DNA from: an uncultured Succinivibrio sp.
GTDB lineage: Bacteria; Pseudomonadota; Gammaproteobacteria; Enterobacterales; Succinivibrionaceae
Direction: 5' to 3'
Assembly (NCBI GenBank): GCA_900770725.1
Contig: CAAGLL010000050.1
Location: forward strand, 1 to 7,940
Length of the DNA: 7,940 nt
Shown: positions 1 to 7,163 of the stretch, one piece after another
How positions within the stretch are numbered: the first letter of the stretch is position 1
Layout of the letters: each line of letters opens with the position of its first letter
Translations under genes and position numbers: made by a program
Notes under the pieces: generated by a model
What the model was told of the DNA's origin: nothing
What the model saw: only the letters and a program-made list of their open reading frames with translations
Database searches by the model: none

Positions 1-816
1 GCGCAGATGGCCGGGGTCGAGCCCTCGGAGATCCTCTACATCGGCGACACCGCCTCGGACTTTGCAAGCGCCCGCGCCGCAGGCTGCGACTTCGGGCTGG
101 CCCTCTGGGGCTACGAGGGGCGCGAGCACTTGAGGTGCCGCTGGCACTTTGCCGATCCCTACGACGTGGCGGCCGCGGTGACCTCCACGCGCGAGGATCC
201 TCCGCAGTGGTTCTCCTGGGCGCGCGAGCTTGCCTCCATCAGCCAGACCGGGCTTCACTACAGCAAGGATCAGTTCGACCGCGAGCGCTTCGAGCGCATC
301 GCCGAGATCGCCCGCGAGATAGTCTCCGACCGCTGCCCGGAGGCAGGGGATCTCAAGGCCGTCTTCACCGCAGACTCCGGCTACCCCTGCCCCAAGCTCG
401 ACACCCGCGCGGCGGTCTTCGACCGGCAGGGGCGCATCCTGATGGTTCAGGAGAACTCAGGGCTGTGGGATCTGCCAGGCGGCTGGCTCGACGACGGGCA
501 GACCGCCGTCTCCAACGCGCTCAAGGAAGTGCGCGAGGAGGCCTGCATGCACGCCGCCTTCAAAAAGCTCGTCGCGGTCATGGAGCGCAACGCCCACAAC
601 ACCCCGAGGTTCACCTTCGGGGTGCTCAAGTTCTTCATCGAGTGCTCGCAAGGCCCGATGGACTTCAAGCCCACCGACGAGACGCGTGACTGCAGGTTCT
701 TTGCCAAAGGCGAGATCCCCTGGGACAAGCTCCGCCTCGACACCTGCACCAAGGATCAGATCCTCATGTGCTTTGAGGCCCACGCCGATCCGGCATGGCG
801 CCCTGTCATCGAATAG
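1..816 (+). CDS. HAD-like phosphatase / Nudix hydrolase fusion, 5' end missing
   Basis: The frame is open from base 1, so the start lies outside the window; the ATG at 7 is probably internal. Residues are numbered from it. Residues 1-60 are the tail of a phosphoglycolate-phosphatase-like HAD enzyme: GDTASD (13-18) is motif IV, followed by the typical CDFGLALWGY (27-36). Residues 66-109 match a Nudix_N domain (WARELASISQTGLHYSKDQFDRERF region). A Nudix fold with core LPGGW at 156-160 follows. The Nudix box runs from G159 to M181 and keeps the metal-binding glutamates E174, E177 and E178, but has Q165, K173 and C180 where the consensus has E, R and G. From the families I infer hydrolysis of a nucleoside-diphosphate-type substrate plus a phosphatase activity, in the cytoplasm; the substrates are unknown. 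The TAG stop lies in the next gene's ribosome binding site, implying one transcript. Domain calls are confident; the fusion rests on an uninterrupted frame. Confidence 0.88.
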   Translation, partial: AQMAGVEPSEILYIGDTASDFASARAAGCDFGLALWGYEGREHLRCRWHFADPYDVAAAVTSTREDPPQWFSWARELASISQTGLHYSKDQFDRERFERIAEIAREIVSDRCPEAGDLKAVFTADSGYPCPKLDTRAAVFDRQGRILMVQENSGLWDLPGGWLDDGQTAVSNALKEVREEACMHAAFKKLVAVMERNAHNTPRFTFGVLKFFIECSQGPMDFKPTDETRDCRFFAKGEIPWDKLRLDTCTKDQILMCFEAHADPAWRPVIE

Positions 817-825
817 GAGGGAGAA

Positions 826-1590
826 ATGAGCAAGCGTTTTCCCGTGGATCTCCACACCCACACCATCGCAAGCGATCACGCCTACAGCACGCTCGAGGAG
901 TGCATCGCCCGCGCCCCGAAGAACGGGCTTTTGATGTTCGCGTGCACCGATCACGGCATGGCCATCAAGGACAGCCCGTACCGCGGGCACTTCACCAACA
1001 TGGGCGTGGTGCCGCGCATCTGCGACGGAAATGTGGCCGTGCTGCGCGGCATCGAGGCGAACATCATGGAGGACGGCAGCCTCGACATCGACAAGACGGT
1101 GGCCTCGAAGCTTGACATCGTGCTCGCAGGCTTCCACCCCAACCTTCCGCCCTCGGATGACGTCAAGGCCAACACCAGGAGGCTTTTGAAGGTCATGAGG
1201 TCAGGACTTGTGGACATAATCTCCCACCCGGGAGTTGCCGCCTACCCCACCGACTACGAGGCGGTGGCGGAGTGCGCCAGGGAGTGCGGGGTTGCCTTGG
1301 AGATCAACTCCTCATCCTCCATCAACACCCGCCTTGGGTCCCACGGGAACTGCGTGAGGATCGCCAGGATCTGCAAGGAGCTTGGAAACATCGTCTCGCT
1401 CGGCTCGGACGCCCACATCAGCTACTTCATGGGCAATTTTGAGGAGTCCGAGCGCGTCATCGCCGAGGCTGGGCTCTCCGACAGCCAGATCATCAACACG
1501 AGCCCCATGAAGGTGCTCGACTTCCTCGAGGGCCGCGGGCACCCGCGCATCGGAGAGATGAGGGATTTTTTTGAAAAAGAGGGATATTAG
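826..1590 (+). CDS. ycdX: YcdX-like PHP-domain phosphatase
   Basis: A 254-residue PHP-fold metal-dependent phosphoesterase that aligns, from memory, over its full length with E. coli YcdX (about 245 residues), a trinuclear-zinc phosphatase. All expected metal ligands are visible: H10 and H12 (DLHTHT), H18 (SDHAYST), H43 (TDHG), E77 (RGIEAN), H104 (AGFHP), H134 (SHPG), and D195 and H197 (GSDAH). The family hallmarks HFTNM (55-59) and EINSSS (159-164) are present. The ATG at 826 is preceded by AGGAGG at 815-820 with a 5-base spacer, which fixes the start. It overlaps the upstream gene's stop, so the two are probably translationally coupled. The enzyme is cytoplasmic (no signal peptide). In E. 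coli ycdX has been linked to swarming, but the physiological substrate is not certain and the family name says little about the role here. Confidence 0.92.
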   Translation: MSKRFPVDLHTHTIASDHAYSTLEECIARAPKNGLLMFACTDHGMAIKDSPYRGHFTNMGVVPRICDGNVAVLRGIEANIMEDGSLDIDKTVASKLDIVLAGFHPNLPPSDDVKANTRRLLKVMRSGLVDIISHPGVAAYPTDYEAVAECARECGVALEINSSSSINTRLGSHGNCVRIARICKELGNIVSLGSDAHISYFMGNFEESERVIAEAGLSDSQIINTSPMKVLDFLEGRGHPRIGEMRDFFEKEGY

Positions 1591-1601
1591 GCAAGAGTGA
1601 G

Positions 1602-1625
1602 CACCCCCGCGCCCAGGCGGGGGTG
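1602..1625. terminator. Hairpin between convergent genes
   Basis: Perfect 9-bp stem CACCCCCGC / GCGGGGGTG with a 6-base loop, 11 bases after the ycdX-like stop and 15 bases beyond the stop of the convergent binding-protein gene. Neither side has a T-tract, so it may act as a bidirectional stabilising or weak terminating hairpin rather than a strong intrinsic terminator. Confidence 0.55.
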
Positions 1626-1640
1626 GCTGGCGCGGACGCT

Positions 1641-2447
1641 TCAGCGCCCAGCGTCGCTAAACCACTTCCTGAAGACGGCCTCGTAGTGGCCGTTTGACCT
1701 GACCTTGGCAAGTCCGGCCCTGATGGCCTCCTGCACCTTGGGCTTTGACTTCGACATCGCGATCCCGTACTGCTCGCTGGTGATCATGTCAGGCAGCAGC
1801 GTCATCCCCGAAGGCTTTGCCGTCTCCATGTAGTAGGCGTGCACCTGGTAGTCGCTTATGACCGCGTCGCAGCCGCCCTTGCCAAGCTCGGCGTAGGTCT
1901 CAGGCGCGGAGCTGAGCTCAGTGATCTTCGCGCCCTCGATCTTCGAGGCGAGCGCCGCCCCCGAGGTCGCTTTCTGCACGCAGATCCGCCTGCCCTTGAG
2001 ATCAGCCTCGGACTTCACGCTGCCCTTGGCCTTGCCGCTTACCAGGATCCCAAGGCCTGAATCGTAGTAGGGCTCGGTGAAGTCAACCTTTGTGGCGCGC
2101 TCCCCGGTGATGGCGATGGCGGAGATCGCCGCGTCGACGGTGCCGTTCTCAACAGCGGGGATGATCCCGTCTAAGGGCATGGGGACTATCTTCACATCAA
2201 AGCCCCCTTCCTCGGCCGCGGCCTTGATCATGTCTATGTCGAAGCCTACTAGCTTGTGGGTCTTCTCGTCGGTGTATTCAAAAGGGGCGAACGCAGGCCC
2301 GGTGGCCACGCTCACCGTCATGCGCTCGGCGCGCGCTGGGGAGGCGTGAAGCGCGGCGATGCCGCAGGCGATCGCGACGGCGCAGGCGGCAGCACCGCGC
2401 AATTGCAGGCCGGAACTGTCCGCGCCGCTGGTTTTCAAACGGTTCAA
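1641..2447 (-). CDS. Periplasmic polar amino acid-binding protein (SBP family 3), copy 1
   Basis: A 268-residue precursor of an ABC-importer substrate-binding protein. The start is TTG at 2447: an in-frame TGA at 2475-2477 bounds the frame, no ATG or GTG lies between, and AAGGA (2456-2460) sits 8 bases upstream. A basic N-region, a hydrophobic stretch (about 18-35) and ARA at 38-40 form a Sec signal peptide. Family marks are FAPFEY (53-58), GFDIDMI (68-74), R117 (expected ligand carboxylate contact) and D199 in the SDYQVHAYYM region (expected amino-group contact). It has two mature-part cysteines, C156 and C193, shared with its two neighbours. It is the most divergent of the three: ligand loop ATSG (160-163) replaces GTSG, and TGER replaces TDER, so the ligand may differ. 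No permease or ATPase gene is adjacent. The exact amino acid bound cannot be read from the sequence. Confidence 0.9.
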   Translation of the reverse strand: MNRLKTSGADSSGLQLRGAAACAVAIACGIAALHASPARAERMTVSVATGPAFAPFEYTDEKTHKLVGFDIDMIKAAAEEGGFDVKIVPMPLDGIIPAVENGTVDAAISAIAITGERATKVDFTEPYYDSGLGILVSGKAKGSVKSEADLKGRRICVQKATSGAALASKIEGAKITELSSAPETYAELGKGGCDAVISDYQVHAYYMETAKPSGMTLLPDMITSEQYGIAMSKSKPKVQEAIRAGLAKVRSNGHYEAVFRKWFSDAGR

Positions 2448-2449
2448 GA

Positions 2450-2460
2450 TCCTTGTCCTT
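2450..2460 (-). promoter_or_regulatory. Ribosome binding site for TTG start of binding protein 1
   Basis: On the - strand AAGGA occurs twice, at 2456-2460 and 2450-2454. The first lies 8 bases before TTG at 2447. The second would suit an alternative TTG at 2438 with about 10 bases between. The upstream TTG is preferred, but a start three codons later cannot be excluded. Confidence 0.5.
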
Positions 2461-2504
2461 GCGGCAGCGCCGCGTCATGGGAAAGCTGGCTGGCGGGGCG
2501 CCCG

Positions 2505-2557
2505 CCGCCTGGTCATTCGGCCGCGTCGCCGAACCACTTCTTGTAGATCCTATCAAA
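2505..2557 (-). repeat. Direct repeat copy A (SBP 3'-end duplication)
   Basis: These 53 bases match 2745-2797 at 48 positions with no gaps, an offset of exactly 240. The match covers the last 14 codons and stop of an SBP gene plus 8 bases of shared 3' flank (CCGCCTGG). Mismatches are at 2519, 2522, 2550, 2552 and 2555. Confidence 0.9.
2513..2557 (-). pseudogene. Relic of an SBP gene (last 14 codons and stop)
   Basis: On the - strand this reads FDRIYKKWFGDAAE then stop. The C-terminus of binding protein 2 reads FDKIYKKWFGDAAE. Upstream of the F codon the similarity ends abruptly, and the preceding frame bears no resemblance to the family. Of the five base differences from the intact gene, four are synonymous and one is a conservative K/R change. 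That pattern suggests a once-selected full paralogue later lost by deletion, rather than a fresh partial copy. The surrounding 63-codon open frame has no ribosome binding site I would trust and is not expected to be a gene. Confidence 0.8.
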
Positions 2558-2585
2558 CCTGTTTTTGGGAGCAAATTGGTGCATG

Positions 2586-2614
2586 AAAACGCCGGGGCCT
2601 TGCGGCACCGGCGT
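2586..2614 (-). terminator. Rho-independent terminator after binding protein 2
   Basis: On the - strand an 11-bp stem with one mismatch (ACGCCGGTGCC / GGCCCCGGCGT) is closed by a GCAA tetraloop and followed by TTTT at the stem end (2589-2586). It lies about 140 bases beyond the stop at 2753 and upstream of the relic and binding-protein gene 1, so it should separate the two transcripts. Confidence 0.7.
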
Positions 2615-2744
2615 CTCAGGCAGCCGGGTTTTCAAATAAGCTAGTGCGGCACGGCGGCGCAGGCCCCCCTGGATGCGCGAGCTGGCAATTCCAGCAGGCG
2701 GCAACCGCCCCCGATCCTGGGGCAGGGGCTCACCGTCCCCGCAT

Positions 2745-2797
2745 CCGCCTGGTCATTCAGCGGCGTCGCCGAACCACTTCTTGTAGATCTTGTCGAA
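2745..2797 (-). repeat. Direct repeat copy B (inside the 3' end of binding protein 2)
   Basis: This is the intact counterpart of the repeat at 2505-2557. It comprises the final codons of binding-protein gene 2 and 8 bases after its stop. The shared 3' flank outside the coding part supports common descent rather than convergent protein sequence. Confidence 0.9.
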
Positions 2798-3526
2798 GGT
2801 GCCGTCGGCGCGGATCTTTGCCAGGCCGTCGTTGATCATCTTGGCGATCTCAGGCTTCTGCTTGGAGAGCATGATGCCGTACTGCTCGGAGGTCAGGCGG
2901 TCGGGCAGCAGCGTGAGCCCCTTGGGCTTTGAGGTTTCCATGAAGTAGGCGTGCACCGGGTAGTCGTTGATGGCCGCGTCGCAGCCGCCGTTTTGCAGCT
3001 CGATGTAGGACTCGGGCGGGGTGTTGAAGGTGGTGAGGGTGGCGTCCGGGACCTTCGAGGCGTACATGGCGCCCGAGGTGCCGATCTGCGAGCAGAGCTT
3101 GTGGCCCTTGAGATCGGCCGCCGACTTCACGGTGTCCTTGACCTTGTCGTTGATAATGATGCCGAGGCCCGCCTTGTAGTAAGGATCGGAGAAGTCGACC
3201 TTCTTCTTGCGCTCGTCGGTGATGGTGATGCCAGCAACCGCCGCGTCGATGGTGCCGGTGAGCACCGCTGGGATCAGGCCGTCGAACTGCATCGGGTAGA
3301 GCTTGACCTTGAAGCCCTCCTTCTCCCCGATGGCGTTGATCATGTCGATGTCGAACCCGATGATCTCCTTGTCCTTGCTCTTGTCGTTGACGTACTCGAA
3401 CGGCGCGAAGGCAGGCTCGGTGCCGACGTTGACGACCTGCTTGGCCGCAACGGCGGATGCGGGCATGAATGCGGCGGCAGATGCGATGGCGGCTATTGCG
3501 GTTATGGCGTGCTTTAACTTCATCAT
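2753..3526 (-). CDS. Periplasmic polar amino acid-binding protein (SBP family 3), copy 2
   Basis: A 257-residue precursor if translation begins at ATG 3526. GGAG at 3535-3538 is 8 bases upstream, while an in-frame TTG at 3544 would put the binding site inside the gene. A second ATG follows at 3523. A signal peptide is clear: MMKLK, a hydrophobic alanine-rich core and a cleavage region at ASAVAA (23-28). The mature protein has FAPFEY (40-45), GFDIDMI (57-63), TDER with R106 (ligand carboxylate), GTSGAMYASK (149-158) and D188 of the NDYPVHAYFM region (ligand amino group). It carries the paired cysteines C145 and C182. It is closest in sequence to copy 3. No transporter membrane or ATPase gene lies beside it, so it either serves an importer encoded elsewhere or competes for a shared one. 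The ligand is not determinable here. Confidence 0.92.
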   Translation of the reverse strand: MMKLKHAITAIAAIASAAAFMPASAVAAKQVVNVGTEPAFAPFEYVNDKSKDKEIIGFDIDMINAIGEKEGFKVKLYPMQFDGLIPAVLTGTIDAAVAGITITDERKKKVDFSDPYYKAGLGIIINDKVKDTVKSAADLKGHKLCSQIGTSGAMYASKVPDATLTTFNTPPESYIELQNGGCDAAINDYPVHAYFMETSKPKGLTLLPDRLTSEQYGIMLSKQKPEIAKMINDGLAKIRADGTFDKIYKKWFGDAAE

Positions 3527-3534
3527 TGGCAAGA

Positions 3535-3538
3535 CTCC
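3535..3538 (-). promoter_or_regulatory. Ribosome binding site deciding the start of binding protein 2
   Basis: GGAG on the - strand, 8 bases before the ATG at 3526. It rules against the longer frame beginning at TTG 3544, which would add six residues ahead of a normal signal peptide. Confidence 0.7.
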
Positions 3539-3740
3539 AAACAAGTTCCTGAAAAGCCTTTTGGGAGGACGGGGCTAACCTGTCCTTGACTGAAGTCTAA
3601 GTCAGGATATTGATACAACCTGCCGCTGGGCCGCGCTGGCGCAACTATGATCGCCATTGGCATAGCAACGCCCCAGAATGGGCCGTGCCCTCTGAAGGAA
3701 GAGCGGAGGTAAGGAGAGGAAAAGGCAAGCGGGAGGAAGC

Positions 3741-3766
3741 AAAAGCGCCGGCTTTGCCGGCGCTTT
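3741..3766 (-). terminator. Rho-independent terminator after binding protein 3
   Basis: Perfect 11-bp inverted repeat AAAGCGCCGGC / GCCGGCGCTTT around a 3-base loop, followed on the - strand by one further T, giving TTTT. It starts about 26 bases after the stop of the gene ending at 3793. The rest of the 3527-3792 intergenic region must hold the promoter of copy 2, but no convincing -10/-35 pair was found there. Confidence 0.85.
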
Positions 3767-3792
3767 GAAGAAGAGGATCGGCGCTTCTGGGC

Positions 3793-4560
3793 TTACTTGC
3801 CCTCGCCGAACCACTTCCTGTAGATCTTGTCGAAGGTGCCGTCCTTGCGGATCTTGGCAAGGCCGCCGTTGATGAGCTTCTCGATGTCAGGCTCTGACTT
3901 GCTCATGACGATGCCGTAGTCCTCGGCGGTCACGTAGTCGGGGAGCAGCGTGAGATCGTCGGGCTTGACGGTCGCCATGTAGTAGGCGTGCACCGGGCGG
4001 TCGTTGATGACCGCGTCGCAGCCGCCCTTGCGCAGCTCGAGGTAGGTCTCGGGGGCGGTGTTGAACTGGGTGACCGTGGCGCCCTCGACCTTCGAGGCGT
4101 ACATCGCGCCCGAGGTGCCGATCTGGCCGCAGATCCTCATGCCCTTGAGATCGGCCACGGACTTGACCTTGTCCTTGACGTCGTTGCGGATGATCACGCC
4201 GAGGCCGGCCTTGTAGTAGGGTTCGGAGAAGTCGACGCGCTTCTTGCGCTCGTCGGTGATGGTGAAGGCCGAGAGCGCGGCGTCGAGCGATCCGGTGAGG
4301 ATGGCCGGGATGATGCCGTCGAAGGGCATCGTGTGCATCTCGACCTTGAAGCCTGCGGCCTTGCCGATGGCGTTGATGAGGTCGATGTCGAAGCCCGTCA
4401 GCTCCTTGGTCTTCTCGTCCATGAACTCGAAGGGCGCGAACGAGGGCTCGGTGCCCACGCGCACCACCTTGTCCTCGGCGCTGGCGGGGGCTGAAGCGGC
4501 GGCTGCCGCGATTGCGGCGGCCCCGACCAATGACATCACGGCTTTCTTGAGAATCGACAT
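3793..4560 (-). CDS. Periplasmic polar amino acid-binding protein (SBP family 3), copy 3
   Basis: A 255-residue precursor starting at ATG 4560, with AAGGA (4566-4570) five bases upstream. The signal peptide is MSILKK, a long alanine-rich core and cleavage after PASA (25-28). Mature-part marks are FAPFEF (41-46), GFDIDLI (56-62), TDER with R105, GTSGAMYASK (148-157), D187 in the NDRPVHAYYM region, and the cysteine pair C144 and C181. The C-terminus FDKIYRKWFGEGK parallels copy 2. The binding site overlaps a 10-bp palindrome CTTCCGGAAG (4568-4577), which could shape initiation. The gene has its own terminator and a divergent promoter region shared with the GNAT gene. Like its paralogues it has no permease or ATPase next to it. 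From the family I infer capture of an amino acid in the periplasm for an ABC importer; the specificity is unknown. Confidence 0.92.
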   Translation of the reverse strand: MSILKKAVMSLVGAAAIAAAAASAPASAEDKVVRVGTEPSFAPFEFMDEKTKELTGFDIDLINAIGKAAGFKVEMHTMPFDGIIPAILTGSLDAALSAFTITDERKKRVDFSEPYYKAGLGVIIRNDVKDKVKSVADLKGMRICGQIGTSGAMYASKVEGATVTQFNTAPETYLELRKGGCDAVINDRPVHAYYMATVKPDDLTLLPDYVTAEDYGIVMSKSEPDIEKLINGGLAKIRKDGTFDKIYRKWFGEGK

Positions 4561-4620
4561 TTGAATCCTTCCGGAAGTGGATCCTTCCGTTCCTATCAGT
4601 TCAGTTGTTGAAATCGCCTG

Positions 4621-4638
4621 TTTGCGGCACGCCGCAAA
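4621..4638. promoter_or_regulatory. 18-bp dyad in the divergent intergenic region
   Basis: TTTGCGGC AC GCCGCAAA is a perfect inverted repeat with an 8-base half-site. It sits between the starts of binding protein 3 and the GNAT gene, in the likely leader of the former. Neither strand has a T-tract after it, so it resembles an operator or leader hairpin more than a terminator. The binding factor is unknown. Confidence 0.4.
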
Positions 4639-4644
4639 ACGCGG

Positions 4645-4674
4645 CTGGCAGGCTGTGCCTAAACTCCATATTAT
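4645..4674 (+). promoter_or_regulatory. Possible promoter of the GNAT gene
   Basis: CTGGCA (4645-4650, 4 of 6 to the -35 consensus), an 18-base spacer and TATTAT (4669-4674, 5 of 6 to the -10 consensus) lie about 60 bases before ATG 4736. The same AT core read on the - strand gives CATAAT (4675-4670), a possible -10 for binding protein 3 without a good -35. This is based on pattern only. Confidence 0.3.
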
Positions 4675-4735
4675 GAACCGTCGCAGGGCGTTTTAAGATG
4701 CCGAGGGGCGGTTATGGATCAAAAGGAGGCAGAAG

Positions 4736-5299
4736 ATGCTCCACAGCCTAGAACACAGGATGAGGGGGTTCGCGCTCTTCCGCGAGAACCTCAGGCGCTC
4801 GAAGGGCATAAGGCGCGATCTCACCGAGCAGTGCGGTGAGCTCACATTCCGCCGCGGCCGCAGGTCTGACCTCAAGCGCGTCGAGCAACTCTACGGCCGC
4901 GTGTTCAGGCTCCCGATGCCAGGCTGGCTGCGCTGGGTCTACATGTTCCGCGCCCCCGAGCTCATGAGCATCGCCGAGAACCGCGACGGGAGATTGGCGG
5001 GCTTCGACCTCTTCATGTTCCAGGAGGCCGAGTTCGGGCAGGGCATAGTCCACGAGCTCTATGTCGCAGTCGATCCAGCCTGGCAGGGCCAGGGGATTTC
5101 GACGAAGCTTCGCCGCTACTCGGCGCGCTGCTACGACCAGAACGTGCTGCGCGGGATCTCGACGCTCGCGGCCTTCGACGACATCAAGGCCCTGCGCTCG
5201 GCGCAGGGGGCGGGCTTTGCCATCACCAAGGCCTCGGCCAAGCCGCCTGCGCACTACCTCTACATGGCGCTGAGCCCCGCCCACCCGGTGCAGCCCTAG
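4736..5299 (+). CDS. GNAT-family N-acetyltransferase
   Basis: A 187-residue protein starting at ATG 4736, with AGGAGG at 4724-4729 six bases upstream. A basic N-terminal stretch of about 35 residues precedes the GNAT fold. LTFRRGRRSDLKRVEQLYGRVF (in part, from residue 36) is the usual first strand and helix. HELYVAVDPAWQGQG (106-120) is strand 4 plus the acetyl-CoA pyrophosphate loop; the loop reads QGQGIS (117-122), with Ser in place of the last Gly/Ala. The predicted activity is transfer of an acyl group from acyl-CoA to an amine; the substrate is not evident. The protein has no signal peptide. It is divergent from the binding-protein array and convergent with ettA, so it appears to be a single-gene transcript. 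It could acetylate a small molecule or a protein N-terminus; the sequence does not decide. Confidence 0.85.
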   Translation: MLHSLEHRMRGFALFRENLRRSKGIRRDLTEQCGELTFRRGRRSDLKRVEQLYGRVFRLPMPGWLRWVYMFRAPELMSIAENRDGRLAGFDLFMFQEAEFGQGIVHELYVAVDPAWQGQGISTKLRRYSARCYDQNVLRGISTLAAFDDIKALRSAQGAGFAITKASAKPPAHYLYMALSPAHPVQP

Positions 5300-5310
5300 A
5301 TCCAGTTGCA

Positions 5311-5346
5311 GCAAGGCCGCGTTGCCCTGCGGCAGCGCGGCCTTGC
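5311..5346. terminator. Long hairpin shared by convergent GNAT and ettA genes
   Basis: Arms GCAAGGCCGCG (5311-5321) and CGCGGCCTTGC (5336-5346), continued through one T-G wobble and TGCC/GGCA to a CTGC loop, give about 16 pairs. It starts 11 bases after the GNAT stop and lies 21 bases beyond the ettA stop. There is no T-tract on either side. It probably limits read-through or protects both 3' ends. Confidence 0.6.
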
Positions 5347-5367
5347 GGAAAAGGATCATTCCTTTCC

Positions 5368-7032
<1,665 letters not shown>

Positions 7033-7065
7033 GCGCTAATGTACCTGTCGTCTTAATTTTTTAAG

Positions 7066-7071
7066 ATTATA
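7066..7071 (-). promoter_or_regulatory. Likely -10 element for ettA
   Basis: A perfect TATAAT on the - strand, 34 bases before the ettA ATG, in AT-rich sequence. No good -35 hexamer is present at 16-18 bases, so support is limited to the -10. A small dyad CTTAA TTTT TTAAG (7052-7065) lies just downstream, near the expected transcription start. Confidence 0.4.
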
Positions 7072-7163
7072 TGAAATTTAGTTATAGAAAATTTGGAAAA
7101 CAGAAATTATGCCGAAACTTTTTTGATGTATAATTCGACCATTATATATTATCGATAGGCCAT

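Larger units (their letters stand above)
2448..2752. other. Intergenic region between binding-protein genes 1 and 2
   Basis: These 305 bases hold no intact gene. They contain the SBP C-terminal relic (2513-2557), a - strand terminator (2586-2614) and several small GC-rich hairpins: GGCGGG/CCCGCC at 2492-2506, GCTGG/CCAGC at 2681-2695 and GGCGG/CCGCC at 2697-2709. The only promoter-like pair I found for gene 1 (TTGCTC, 16 bases, TAGGAT, within and beside the relic on the - strand) is too weak to call. Confidence 0.6.

Noticed and set aside
457..1137. Long antisense open frame of 226 codons across the first two genes
   Set aside because: It spans two solid + strand genes, shows no family motif and is the usual mirror frame of GC-rich coding sequence.
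2513..2704. 63-codon frame around the SBP relic as a real small gene
   Set aside because: Only the last 14 residues relate to a family. The rest crosses a terminator hairpin and resembles nothing.
2951..3517. 188-codon + strand frame opposite binding protein 2
   Set aside because: It is composed of repetitive V, D, G, L and R from the antisense of an SBP gene. A similar shadow occurs at 3988-4494 opposite copy 3, as expected from codon mirroring.
4714..4839. ATG frame of 41 codons overlapping the GNAT start
   Set aside because: Its ATG has no ribosome binding site at proper distance, and the AGGAGG clearly serves the ATG at 4736. The product has no recognisable features.
4748..5359. 203-codon - strand frame opposite the GNAT gene
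   Set aside because: The GNAT frame has a good ribosome binding site and family motifs; the antisense has neither.
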